Shown here: positions 34,442-42,278 of the stretch, one piece after another
Position numbering within the stretch: the first letter of the stretch is position 1
How the letters are laid out: each line of letters starts with the position of its first letter
From: an uncultured Bacteroidales bacterium
GTDB taxonomy: Bacteria > Bacteroidota > Bacteroidia > Bacteroidales > Bacteroidaceae
Length of the DNA: 64,000 nucleotides
Reading direction: 5' to 3'
NCBI GenBank assembly: GCA_902774335.1
Contig: CACYHW010000001.1
Coordinates: 86,040-150,039, forward strand
Made by a program: the position numbers and the translations under genes
Notes under the pieces: generated by a model
The model's input: the letters and a program-made list of their open reading frames with translations, nothing else
Database searches by the model: none
Told to the model about the DNA's origin: nothing

Positions 34442-34475
34442 AAAAAAGGCTTGCAACAACTTGCAAGCCTTTTTT
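34442..34475 (+). terminator. Intrinsic terminator of the DUF4476 gene
   Basis: Perfect 15-bp stem aaaaaaggcttgcaa / ttgcaagcctttttt, loop caac. Confidence 0.93.
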
Positions 34476-34489
34476 AATTCTCAATTCTC

Positions 34490-34580
34490 AATTATGTAAC
34501 TTCGTTCCATGATTTTTGTCGCGACTCGGGATAGAAAGTAAACTTTCTCTCCTCTCACTGCTCCAAAAATTCTCAATTCT
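34490..34580. repeat. Right 91-bp inverted repeat of the DUF4476 cassette
   Basis: Inverted partner of 33473-33563. Its outer end supplies the last codon and stop (AAT TGA on the minus strand) of the TlpA-like gene. Confidence 0.93.
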
Positions 34581-35694
34581 TCTTAAAGTAGTCCTCCAAC
34601 GCCTCCTCCAACTCGCTATCCCTAAGGTTACGACCAATAATCGTACCCTCAGCATCAATCAGATAAGTGCAGGGAATAGCCGAAACAGAGTACTTTACTG
34701 CAGCCGAGTTAACAGCATCCTCCTCGGAGCCGTTCCACAGCTGAACCCAGTTCATACCGTTGTCCTTTACAGCCTTGATCCAATCCTCGGTGCTGTCATC
34801 GACCGATACGCTTACAATCTCAAAGCCTTTTGACTTGAACTTCTTGTAGGCAGCCTTAAGGTTGGGAACCTCGTTCATGCAGGGACCGCACCAGCTTGCC
34901 CAGAAATCCAGAAGCACAATCTTATTCTTCTGAACATACTGTGACAGGCTTGCCTTACCCTCGAATCCGTATTTCTTGTCCAGAATAGGAGCCTCAAAAT
35001 CAATGTAGGTGTGACCCAGGCTGGTGCTCAGCTGAGCGTTCACAATTGATGTGAGCTGACCGAACATCAGGTCGCTGCCATACTTGGGAGCAAGCTTTTC
35101 GAGCATGGGAAGAATTTCCTCCGGCTCAAACAGGGTGTAGTTCTCCATGAGCTCCTCGTAGGCGTAAAGCAGTCCTGCATTGTCCATGATGCTCTGTGCG
35201 AGCAGATCCTTGAAACGCTCCTGCAGATCGCCCATCTGCCTGTAAAGGTCGGTGCAGTCGCCCTGTGAAGCCAGGGTGATGCGGATCTTGTCCTCAATCT
35301 CATCGGCCTCATCGCTAAGAGCCTCGGTATCATCGTAGAATCTCTGGCAGACATCGTTGTTGGGTGTTCCGCCGATTTGCTGATAGCCGTCAATTACATT
35401 GAGGTTTATATCAATCTTTCCTCTCTCCAGATAGAACTTGCAACCGCCCACGCTGCCATCCATATCGAATGTTACGACAGCTACATTGGCTGTGTCTATC
35501 CTACCCTTGAAGGTAAACTTGCCGCCCTTGAGAGCAACTGAGTCAACAGAGTTCAGATTGCCGTATTCCAGAACACTCAGGGTTACCACTGTGCCCTCGT
35601 CGACACCCTCGATTGAACCCTTGACTGTGTACGCATCCTTACCGCCGCATGCTACCAGCAGCACCGATGCTATGAGGAAAAGCAGTCTCTTCAT
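34573..35694 (-). CDS. TlpA-like thioredoxin-fold lipoprotein (DUF4369 type)
   Basis: A 373-aa lipoprotein (signal ends LLVAC, Cys16) with an N-terminal beta-rich domain of the DUF4369 kind (VKGSIEGVDEGTVVTLSVLE), a helical middle, and a C-terminal AhpC/TSA-thioredoxin domain with the redox motif WCGPC (Cys269, Cys272), cis-Pro in SAIPCTYLID, and VLLDFWASWC. Predicted periplasmic disulfide reductase. Its start is one nucleotide from the prs stop, so the two genes likely share a transcript. The final Asn and stop come from an AATTGA repeat. Confidence 0.88.
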   Translation of the reverse strand: MKRLLFLIASVLLVACGGKDAYTVKGSIEGVDEGTVVTLSVLEYGNLNSVDSVALKGGKFTFKGRIDTANVAVVTFDMDGSVGGCKFYLERGKIDINLNVIDGYQQIGGTPNNDVCQRFYDDTEALSDEADEIEDKIRITLASQGDCTDLYRQMGDLQERFKDLLAQSIMDNAGLLYAYEELMENYTLFEPEEILPMLEKLAPKYGSDLMFGQLTSIVNAQLSTSLGHTYIDFEAPILDKKYGFEGKASLSQYVQKNKIVLLDFWASWCGPCMNEVPNLKAAYKKFKSKGFEIVSVSVDDSTEDWIKAVKDNGMNWVQLWNGSEEDAVNSAAVKYSVSAIPCTYLIDAEGTIIGRNLRDSELEEALEDYFKKN

Positions 35695-35695
35695 A

Positions 35696-36643
35696 TTATT
35701 TGATTAAGTATTGTGAGCTGATTGACTCGTTCGATGTTACTCGACGGATGGTCTCCGCAAACATCTGTGCAATTGAAACCTGCTTGAGCTTCTTGCAGGG
35801 GATGGGATTGCGGTAAGGAATGCTGTTGGTGAATACAATCTCCTCCAACTGTGAGTTGTCAACGCGTACGGGAGCATCGCCCGACATCACGCAGTGTGAA
35901 GCGAATGCGCGAACGGACTTGGCACCGGCCTCCATCATAACGTCAGCGGCCTTGCAGATGGTACCAGCAGTATCTACAATGTCATCAACAATAACCACGT
36001 TCTTGCCCTGAACATCACCGATAATGCGGATATCGTCAACCACATTGGCGCGGGTGCGGGTCTTCTGGCAGAGTACCAGAGGCACATCCAGGAACTTGGC
36101 ATATGCGCTGGCACGCTTACTGCCGCCTACATCAGGAGCAGCCATTACCAGTTCCTCAAGTTTGAGGCTCTGGATATAAGGCAGGAAAGCCATGGATGCG
36201 TACAGATGATCGACAGGGACATCAAAGAATCCCTGAATCTGATCGGCATGCAGGTCCATGGTAATCAGTCGGTCAATACCGGCGGTGCTCAGCATATCGG
36301 CCACCAGCTTGGCGCCTATTGAAACACGCGGCTTGTCCTTACGGTCCTGACGAGCCCATCCAAAATAAGGTACAACGGCGTTCACTGACTTGGCCGATGC
36401 GCGCTTGGCGGCATCCACCATGAGCAGAAGCTCCATCAGGTTATCCGATGAGGGGAATGTGGACTGTACCAGGAAGACATCCTTACCGCGGATAGACTCC
36501 TCGTACGATACTGCAAACTCACCGTCTGCGAAATGAGACACATTCATGTTGCCCAAGGGGCAGTTAAGGTAATCGCATATCTCTTTGGCCAGGTACATGG
36601 TGTTGGTACCGCAAAAGACCAGGAAAGAATTGCTTTGATCCAT
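35696..36643 (-). CDS. prs: Ribose-phosphate pyrophosphokinase
   Basis: Makes PRPP from ribose-5-phosphate and ATP; PRPP feeds the purine, pyrimidine, Trp and His pathways, the latter two encoded in this window. The 315-aa product shows DGE (in SHFADGEFAVSYEES), FGWARQDRKDKPR, MDLHADQIQGFFDVPVDHLYA, DVGG-KRA and the PRPP-binding loop VVIVDDIVDTAGTICKAAD. A -7 box lies about 40 nt upstream of the start codon. Confidence 0.96.
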   Translation of the reverse strand: MDQSNSFLVFCGTNTMYLAKEICDYLNCPLGNMNVSHFADGEFAVSYEESIRGKDVFLVQSTFPSSDNLMELLLMVDAAKRASAKSVNAVVPYFGWARQDRKDKPRVSIGAKLVADMLSTAGIDRLITMDLHADQIQGFFDVPVDHLYASMAFLPYIQSLKLEELVMAAPDVGGSKRASAYAKFLDVPLVLCQKTRTRANVVDDIRIIGDVQGKNVVIVDDIVDTAGTICKAADVMMEAGAKSVRAFASHCVMSGDAPVRVDNSQLEEIVFTNSIPYRNPIPCKKLKQVSIAQMFAETIRRVTSNESISSQYLIK

Positions 36644-36682
36644 AAGGAAATGACTGTAAGTGATTTTTTAGTTTTAGCGATG

Positions 36683-36690
36683 CAAAGTTA
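36683..36690 (-). promoter_or_regulatory. -7 promoter box for prs
   Basis: Minus strand TAACTTTG. Confidence 0.6.
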
Positions 36691-36735
36691 CACAAAAATA
36701 GGATGCACCGCGGGAGCATTCTCCCTATTTTAAAA

Positions 36736-37332
36736 TTATTTATCAACAGAACCCGTCTTTCTTTTTGAGACCTTGCCGGGGTTGCTGGAAACGAACTCTT
36801 TCCAGCTCTTGGGCCCCTTCTTGCCTGTATCGGGCTTACCCATCTGCAGATAGTGACAGTAAGCGGCGGCCAGGGCATCGGTCGCATCAAAGAACTTGGG
36901 CATATCGTTCTGGTCCAGATGGAGCATACGCTGCAGCATTCCAGCCACCTGCTCCTTGCTGGCTGTACCGGTTCCGGTAATGGCCATCTTGATTTTCATG
37001 GGGGCGTATTCGGTGATGGGTACGCTGTGGTTTATGGCAGCGGCTATGGCTACGCCCTGAGCGCGGCCCAGTTTGAGCATGGACTGCACGTTTTTACCGA
37101 AGAACGGGGCCTCAATGGCCATCTCGTCGGGCAGATATGACTCTATTATGCCGTTCACGCGCTGGAATATGTGACCCAGCTTAAGATACATATCGTCCTC
37201 CTTACGCATATCTATTACGCCCATTGTGATGATGGAGGCTTTCCTATCTTCCACTTTGATAACGCCGTAGCCCATCACGTTGGTTCCGGGGTCTATTCCC
37301 AGGATTATTTTTTCAGCCAGCTGCCCTGCCAT
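36736..37332 (-). CDS. ruvC: Holliday junction endonuclease RuvC
   Basis: Resolves Holliday junctions with RuvAB. The 198-aa product (start MAGQLAEKIILGIDPGT) has the first catalytic Asp in GIDPGTNVMGYG, Glu in MAIEAPFFGKNVQS, and the acidic pair in KFFDATDALAAAYCH near the C-terminus. It carries a longer basic tail than E. coli RuvC (GKKGPKSWKEFVSSNPGKVSKRK). An in-frame Met 13 codons upstream is less likely as a start. Confidence 0.95.
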   Translation of the reverse strand: MAGQLAEKIILGIDPGTNVMGYGVIKVEDRKASIITMGVIDMRKEDDMYLKLGHIFQRVNGIIESYLPDEMAIEAPFFGKNVQSMLKLGRAQGVAIAAAINHSVPITEYAPMKIKMAITGTGTASKEQVAGMLQRMLHLDQNDMPKFFDATDALAAAYCHYLQMGKPDTGKKGPKSWKEFVSSNPGKVSKRKTGSVDK

Positions 37333-37381
37333 TTTTGCATTTTTTCTATTGCGAAGATAGCAATTATTCAATCCTAATCAT

Positions 37382-37389
37382 TACCTTTG
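37382..37389 (+). promoter_or_regulatory. -7 promoter box for tRNA-Ala
   Basis: TACCTTTG, 20 nt before the mature 5' end. Confidence 0.6.
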
Positions 37390-37409
37390 CAGCCGAAATC
37401 ATCAACAAC

Positions 37410-37483
37410 GGGGCATTAGCTCATCTGGCTAGAGCGTTTGACTGGCAGTCAAGAGGTGACGAGTTCGAGTCTCGTATGCTCCA
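37410..37483 (+). tRNA. tRNA-Ala (anticodon GGC)
   Basis: The 74-nt gene folds into a full cloverleaf: acceptor ggggcat / atgctcc (one G-U), D-arm gctc / gagc, anticodon stem tttga / tcaag region with loop ctggcag (anticodon GGC), T-arm cgagt-tcgagtc-tcg. The CCA end is not encoded. Followed by a strong terminator. Confidence 0.95.
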
Positions 37484-37546
37484 CAAAGAAAGGGTCGCAA
37501 AAGCGGCCCTTTCTTTGTGGAGCACACGAGACGTGTTCCTTTTTTT
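37482..37546 (+). terminator. Terminator(s) after tRNA-Ala
   Basis: Long stem cacaaagaaagggtcgc / gcggccctttctttgtg (37482-37519, with one non-pairing position). A second hairpin, ggagcac / gtgttcc (37519 onward), is followed by ttttttt and is the more typical intrinsic terminator. Confidence 0.8.
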
Positions 37547-37812
37547 AGTTTCCTAACGGAAACGGGCGGCCCTCCGGGCCGTGACGCAAAGGGGTCGTTT
37601 CGTTTTGCGTCATTTCCACTCACCTTAGGGAGAGAAAAGCCCGCACCTGTGTTCTGCGTCCCCAAGGTCATGGGGTAACGCAGGTTCGAACGTATTTCCA
37701 GCTCACCTTAGGGATGAAAATGGCTCTACGTGCGTTACAGCTCCCTAAGGTATGGCGGTGATGGAAAGAATCCTTATCTTTGTTCTAATGATGGGGAAAA
37801 ATGGATAATCAT
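37547..37812. other. Structured non-coding stretch without a gene
   Basis: About 265 nt with no convincing coding frame. It contains a hairpin gacgcaaa / tttgcgtc (37583-37611), a direct repeat atttcca-(g)ctcaccttaggga at 37612-37631 and 37694-37714, an inverted version (ctccctaaggt, 37741-37751), and a hairpin with cccc / gggg flanked by tgcgt and acgca near 37656-37682. A TATCTTTG at 37775-37782 may be one promoter of the next gene. Could hold a small RNA or a decayed repeat element. Confidence 0.45.
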
Positions 37813-37820
37813 TACATTTG
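37813..37820 (+). promoter_or_regulatory. -7 promoter box for the aldolase-like gene
   Basis: TACATTTG, 18 nt before the chosen ATG. Confidence 0.5.
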
Positions 37821-37838
37821 CATTCACAATTCATGAAT

Positions 37839-38861
37839 ATGCTTCACTTTGATTCCGATTATATGGAGGGTGCGCATCCCACAGTGATGCAGCGTCTTGT
37901 TGAGACCAACCTTGAACAGACAGTAGGTTACGGTGAGGATGAGTATTCCAAGCGTGCGGCCGACCTGATTCGTGAGGCTTGCGGCCAGCCCGATGCCCTG
38001 GTACGTTTCCTGGTGGGCGGTACCCAGACCAACGCCACCGTCATTGACGGACTGCTGCATCAGTATGAAGGTGTGATGGCGGCCGATACAGGTCACATCA
38101 ACAACTTTGAGGCTGGTGCCGTGGAGTCATCGGGCCACAAGATACTCATTGTCCCTTCACATGAGGGCAAGGTTGCTGCATATGACATTGACCGCTATCT
38201 GACCGAGTTCTATGAAAATGAGAACCATCAGCATATGGTATCGCCCGGAGCATTGTATCTGTCTTTCCCTACAGAATGGGGAACCCTGTATTCACTGGGT
38301 GAACTGGAGGCTCTGAGCCGCGTCTGCCATAAGTACAATATTCCCCTTTATATGGACGGAGCCCGTCTGGGTTACGGCCTGGCTGCATCAAAGGACGTTA
38401 CGCTTAAGGATATTGCCCGCCTGTGCGATGTGTTCTACATTGGCGGAACCAAGGTTGGCGCCATGTTCGGTGAAGCCGTTGTTACAGCTCATCCGGATCT
38501 TCTGCCCCGTTTCTTTACCTTTGTAAAGCAGCACGGCGCAATGCTGGCCAAGGGTCGTCTGCTGGGTGTTCAGTTCAGCACTCTGTTTACCGATAACCTT
38601 TACCTGGAGATATCTCAGAACGCTGTCAATCAGGCTCTGCGTCTTAAGAAGGCCATGATCAAGAAGGGCTTCTCGCCATATGTGGATTCACCCACCAACC
38701 AGCAGTTCTTCTGCCTGCCCAAGTCCGAGATTGAGCGCATCGGCAAGTTCGCATCATTTGAGATCTGGGCTCCCTGCGGTCCGCAGCAGAGCGTAGTCCG
38801 ATTCGTGACCAGCTGGAACACATCGGACCAGATGATTGACGAGTTCATCAGCAAACTTTAA
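37839..38861 (+). CDS. Low-specificity L-threonine aldolase / beta-eliminating lyase family
   Basis: PLP enzyme of fold type I, most like L-threonine aldolase, which cleaves threonine to glycine and acetaldehyde. The 340-aa product begins MLHFDSDYMEGAHPTVMQRLVE, then has FLVGGTQTNATVIDGLL, DTGHINNFEAGAVESSGHKI, LYMDGARLGYGLA (PLP Asp) and the Schiff-base lysine in YIGGTKVGAMFGEAVV. The motifs fit this family of Bacteroidales enzymes, but other PLP-lyase activities are possible. Two ATGs lie upstream (37833, 37839); the second matches the family N-terminus. Confidence 0.82.
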   Translation: MLHFDSDYMEGAHPTVMQRLVETNLEQTVGYGEDEYSKRAADLIREACGQPDALVRFLVGGTQTNATVIDGLLHQYEGVMAADTGHINNFEAGAVESSGHKILIVPSHEGKVAAYDIDRYLTEFYENENHQHMVSPGALYLSFPTEWGTLYSLGELEALSRVCHKYNIPLYMDGARLGYGLAASKDVTLKDIARLCDVFYIGGTKVGAMFGEAVVTAHPDLLPRFFTFVKQHGAMLAKGRLLGVQFSTLFTDNLYLEISQNAVNQALRLKKAMIKKGFSPYVDSPTNQQFFCLPKSEIERIGKFASFEIWAPCGPQQSVVRFVTSWNTSDQMIDEFISKL

Positions 38862-38865
38862 TGTG

Positions 38866-38888
38866 CAATTGGGGTCAGGCCCCAATTG
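38866..38888. terminator. Hairpin between convergent genes
   Basis: Perfect 9-bp stem caattgggg / ccccaattg, five-nt loop. No T-run on either side, so its strength is uncertain. Confidence 0.6.
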
Positions 38889-38890
38889 TA

Positions 38891-39751
38891 CTATAGATAG
38901 AAATACTTTATAAGACGTCTAATATATACGCCAAAGAACATCTTCTCAGGGAGACTGCATTTCTGGAATTCATATCTCAGTATCATGTCCAGACAGGCAA
39001 ACCTGCCGGCTTGACTGTCAAACTCAGAATGGTCATCCTGGCCGGTGTATGCTTTTGCAAAAGCATCCCAGAACAGATGTAGCTGCTGCTCTGTCATATG
39101 GAAAATATCCTGGACCTGTTTCATGGGCGCATACACATTGCAGATCTGGTATAGATGGCCCATGTCAAACATCGGGTCTCCATAGCCGAATCGGTCCAGG
39201 TCTATCCATATGGGCCGGTCACCGGACAGTACAAGATTTCCCATATTGAAATCACCGTGACTGCAGGTCTTAATGTCCTGTATGGTCCGGGCAAAGTCTT
39301 TGAGTATGCGGCGGTTCTTGCGGCTTACGAACTGTACCTTGTCCAGGGCTCTCATGAGTTGCTCCTTGCGGCTGGGAAAGAAATCCGTGTCACACTGGGT
39401 GCTGAAAAGTATCTTGCCGTTGCTGTACATGATCTGTGCCATCTCTTCTATGCGTTGCGGCTCATCGTGACAGATACGTGAAAGGGATCTCTTGTCCTTT
39501 ATGCGGTCCGATATGGTTGCGTACAGATTACCCACCCGTACCATCTCATGCATCTTGGAAGTGGGTAACCCCAACCTCTCCACAGCCCTGGAAACTTCGA
39601 ACTCATGCTTGACAAACTCCAGAGTGTTTATCTGCTTTTTATCTACTTTCAGAATCAAATCCGGTTGAGACGGATTCTCATACGTGAATCCGTTACCCCC
39701 TTGTCCTACTAGGGTCCAAGCGCTCAAATCAATGTCCTTATACTCACTCAT
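38891..39751 (-). CDS. Aminoglycoside-phosphotransferase-fold kinase (APH family)
   Basis: A 286-aa cytoplasmic protein with kinase-like motifs: a Gly-rich start GQGGNGFTYE, Lys in LILKVDKKQ, the catalytic loop CSHGDFNMGNLVL (Asp-x4-Asn) and metal site PIWIDLDRFGYGDPMFDMG. It fits the APH/choline-kinase superfamily and most resembles the TIGR02172-type phosphotransferases. The substrate is unknown and antibiotic resistance should not be assumed. A -7 box precedes it on the minus strand. Confidence 0.8.
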   Translation of the reverse strand: MSEYKDIDLSAWTLVGQGGNGFTYENPSQPDLILKVDKKQINTLEFVKHEFEVSRAVERLGLPTSKMHEMVRVGNLYATISDRIKDKRSLSRICHDEPQRIEEMAQIMYSNGKILFSTQCDTDFFPSRKEQLMRALDKVQFVSRKNRRILKDFARTIQDIKTCSHGDFNMGNLVLSGDRPIWIDLDRFGYGDPMFDMGHLYQICNVYAPMKQVQDIFHMTEQQLHLFWDAFAKAYTGQDDHSEFDSQAGRFACLDMILRYEFQKCSLPEKMFFGVYIRRLIKYFYL

Positions 39752-39818
39752 AAGCTTTGACAGTCCGTTTTACAATAATGAGATTTTTACTGTCGGTAAC
39801 AATATACTTTGTTTCGGC

Positions 39819-39826
39819 CAAAGATA
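39819..39826 (-). promoter_or_regulatory. -7 promoter box for the APH-fold kinase
   Basis: Minus strand TATCTTTG. Confidence 0.55.
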
Positions 39827-39911
39827 GCAAAGTTGTTCAATCCGGATGAGCTATTATGGCATTTTATTAGTATGTTTACGGCCGATAACATATAACCGAA
39901 TATTTATGCTT

Positions 39912-40763
39912 ATGAAAACTACCTGTATTAAATCCCTTTTTGCAGTTGTATCGATGCTGGCCCTTATTTGCGTATCGTGCGATAAGGACTCTCCGGAAGT
40001 TGCACAACCGGGAAACAACGCCGATGATCAGTCAGCCGTGACCGGAGCATTCTTTCCCGACTCCTGTGTTGATAAGACTGTAGCCGCCTGGTATTCGGCT
40101 TATACAGAAGAGGATTACAAGAAAAAGGTGGAAGCTGTATTCCTGTTCAGTGACAGCACCCTGGCAGTAACCAAGAGTAAGGTTTACAGCGAGGAGGATG
40201 GACGTGATTCCTCACGTGTAGTGATGTATGCAGGCACCTGGCAGATAGTGCAAGGCGATTATGATAACGGAATCCTGGCTTTCCACATAACTCCAGGTTC
40301 GACAATCCAGGTGAATATTGTAGACGGAAAGCTGTCATTCATGGAACAGACATATGCCAGACGGGATAATTACAAGGTTCCCGATGCCTCCAAATCCACC
40401 GAGAACGAGTTCATCGGCACAGTACAGCCCTATCTGCCATCGCTCAACCTGGAGATCGAATATGCGGCATGGTATACATCTACCGTGCAGGAAACCAACA
40501 GGATAAAGATCGATGCCATGCTGCTGAGCACCGACAGTCTTTTGGTTTATACCCGTAGTAAGTTCTACACTCAGAAAGACGGTCGCAAGCCTTCAAATGA
40601 GTTGCTGTACATAGGCACATATAAAATCACGGAGGGTGATTACACAAACGGCAAGGCCTTTATCCAACTCACCAAGTTGCAGTCTTATGACGCAGTCATT
40701 ACCGATGGCCGGATGGAGGTGATGGATATGGTATTCACAAAACAGGATAACGCCGCATTGTGA
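39912..40763 (+). CDS. Lipoprotein with two copies of an AWY-type repeat domain
   Basis: A 283-aa lipoprotein (signal ending ICVSC, Cys23) made of two copies of a domain of about 112 residues (46-157 and 172-283). Each has the order F/Y-x-P, AAWY, then EAVFLFSDSTLAVTKSKVY-type strands, DGR, a GDY-NG turn and a closing strand ending near RRDN/KQDN. The same domain occurs five times in the protein at 46675-48879. I do not recognise the family; the alternating pattern suggests an all-beta fold. Start MKTTCIKS; MLMKTT two codons earlier is an alternative. Confidence 0.75.
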   Translation: MKTTCIKSLFAVVSMLALICVSCDKDSPEVAQPGNNADDQSAVTGAFFPDSCVDKTVAAWYSAYTEEDYKKKVEAVFLFSDSTLAVTKSKVYSEEDGRDSSRVVMYAGTWQIVQGDYDNGILAFHITPGSTIQVNIVDGKLSFMEQTYARRDNYKVPDASKSTENEFIGTVQPYLPSLNLEIEYAAWYTSTVQETNRIKIDAMLLSTDSLLVYTRSKFYTQKDGRKPSNELLYIGTYKITEGDYTNGKAFIQLTKLQSYDAVITDGRMEVMDMVFTKQDNAAL

Positions 40764-40799
40764 AACGACCCCTTTGCGGCGCCAATGAAATTATAATTG

Positions 40800-40807
40800 T
40801 ATCTTTG
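40800..40807 (+). promoter_or_regulatory. -7 promoter box directly before mnmA
   Basis: TATCTTTG ends four nucleotides before the ATG. A TTTG (40773-40776) lies 23 nt upstream, slightly too far. Suggests a leaderless transcript. Confidence 0.55.
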
Positions 40808-40811
40808 CGCC

Positions 40812-42194
40812 ATGAAAATCTGCGTAGGACTTTCAGGTGGCGTAGACTCCAGCGTAGCGGCTCTGTTGCTCAAGCAGCAGGGCTACGATGTCTTTGCCAT
40901 GTTCATGCAGAACTGGCACGATACCGAGGGCACGCTGCATGGTGACTGCGAGTGGGAGGAGGACCGCCTGGTAGCCGAGATGGTGGCCAAGAAGATAGGC
41001 ATACCCTTCCATTTTGTAGACCTGAGCGACGAGTACCGCAAGCGTGTGGTCGACTACATGTTCAGCGAGTATGAGCAGGGCCGCACCCCCAACCCCGATG
41101 TCCTGTGCAACCGCGAGATCAAGTTCGACGCATTCCTGGATGCGGCATTGAAACTGGGGGCCGATATGGTGGCAACCGGTCACTACTGCCGCAAGGATCA
41201 GGTTGACGGTCCCGACGGCAAACCCATGTACCGTATATTCGAAGGCGTTGACCCAGGCAAGGACCAGAGCTATTTCCTGTGCCAGTTAAGTCAGGAACAG
41301 TTGTCACGCGCACTGTTCCCCATCGGACATCTGCTCAAGTCACAGGTACGGCAGATTGCTGCCGATGCCGGGTTACCATCGGCCACCAAGAAAGACTCGC
41401 AGGGCATATGTTTTGTGGGTAAGGTGGACCTGCCGGAGTTCCTCAAGCAGAAACTCAAGAGCGTAGAGGGCGACATTGTGGAGGTCTATCCCGAGTTCTA
41501 CGCCGGCAATCCGCATTTCAAGTTCCAGCAGCAGACGCTGTCCGGCATCACCGCCGACGGCTCCGCCGCCAACATGGTGACCGGCTACATCAGCGAGGAC
41601 AAGTGCACCGACACTCTTAGTTCCAACAACTACAATCCCGACAAGATAGCACAGTTGTCCGATGAGGTTCTGGAGCGTCTTGCCACCCCCTACCGCTACG
41701 ACTCCATCAAATTCATAACCGAGACATACCGCTCGGGCCGCAAGCACGTCAAGAAGACACGCTACAAGGCCAATCCCTGGGGCAAGATAATAGGCACGCA
41801 CGACGGCGCGCAATTCTTTACTATCGGCCAGCGTCACGGCCTTAACGTGGGCGGACACGATGATTCGCTCTTTGTGATTGCCACCGACATTGACAGCAAC
41901 ACCGTCTATGCCGGCGAAGGCCACACCCACCCCGGCCTTTCACGCAGCTGCCTCAAGATATCAGACAACCAAATCCACTGGATACGTCCCGACCTCAAAA
42001 TGGAGGACGGCGAGATTCGCCGTTACCGCGTGCGCATACGCTACCGCCAGCCCCTGCAGGATGCCTGGCTCATCAAGCGCTCATCGGGCCTCTACATCAT
42101 CTTTGACGAGCCCCAGCGCGGCATCACTCCCGGGCAGTTTGCGGTCTGGTACGATCCCGAAGATGAGATGCTTGGCTCGGGTGTGATCAGTTGA
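40812..42194 (+). CDS. mnmA: tRNA-specific 2-thiouridylase MnmA with a large internal insertion
   Basis: Adds sulfur to U34 of Lys, Glu and Gln tRNAs. PP-loop SGGVDSS (residues 8-14), catalytic Cys99 in PDVLCNREIKF and Cys200 in DSQGICFVGKV are present. At 460 aa it is about 100 residues longer than usual: residues about 225-322, between GDIVE and GKIIGTHDGAQFFTIGQRHGL, form an extra segment of unknown role that includes SSNNYNPDKIAQLSDEVLERL. The ATG must be correct because the PP-loop follows at once; an in-frame TTG upstream is in the promoter box. Confidence 0.93.
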   Translation: MKICVGLSGGVDSSVAALLLKQQGYDVFAMFMQNWHDTEGTLHGDCEWEEDRLVAEMVAKKIGIPFHFVDLSDEYRKRVVDYMFSEYEQGRTPNPDVLCNREIKFDAFLDAALKLGADMVATGHYCRKDQVDGPDGKPMYRIFEGVDPGKDQSYFLCQLSQEQLSRALFPIGHLLKSQVRQIAADAGLPSATKKDSQGICFVGKVDLPEFLKQKLKSVEGDIVEVYPEFYAGNPHFKFQQQTLSGITADGSAANMVTGYISEDKCTDTLSSNNYNPDKIAQLSDEVLERLATPYRYDSIKFITETYRSGRKHVKKTRYKANPWGKIIGTHDGAQFFTIGQRHGLNVGGHDDSLFVIATDIDSNTVYAGEGHTHPGLSRSCLKISDNQIHWIRPDLKMEDGEIRRYRVRIRYRQPLQDAWLIKRSSGLYIIFDEPQRGITPGQFAVWYDPEDEMLGSGVIS

Positions 42195-42270
42195 AGAGGT
42201 GACAAAGGGGACGGTTCTGTTTGGCTCGACTGAGCGAGCCAAACAGAACCGTCCCCTTTGTCACCTCTTC
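42193..42270. repeat. GGGGACGG palindrome, copy with compensatory changes
   Basis: Perfect 36-bp arms (42193-42228, 42235-42270) with a 6-nt loop. Relative to the other copies the core reads ggttctgtttggc, and the opposite arm changes in step (gccaaacagaacc). Lies between the convergent mnmA and glycogen phosphorylase genes; the mnmA stop is inside its left edge. Confidence 0.93.
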
Positions 42271-42278
42271 AGCTCAGC

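Noticed and set aside
33473-34580. Insertion sequence bounded by 91-bp inverted repeats
   Set aside because: The only gene inside is a DUF4476 protein; no transposase or target-site duplication is evident, so it is reported as a cassette of unknown origin.
38891-39751. Aminoglycoside resistance gene
   Set aside because: Only the APH fold motifs are shared; the substrate-binding half does not resemble known resistance enzymes, and the fold is common in other kinases.
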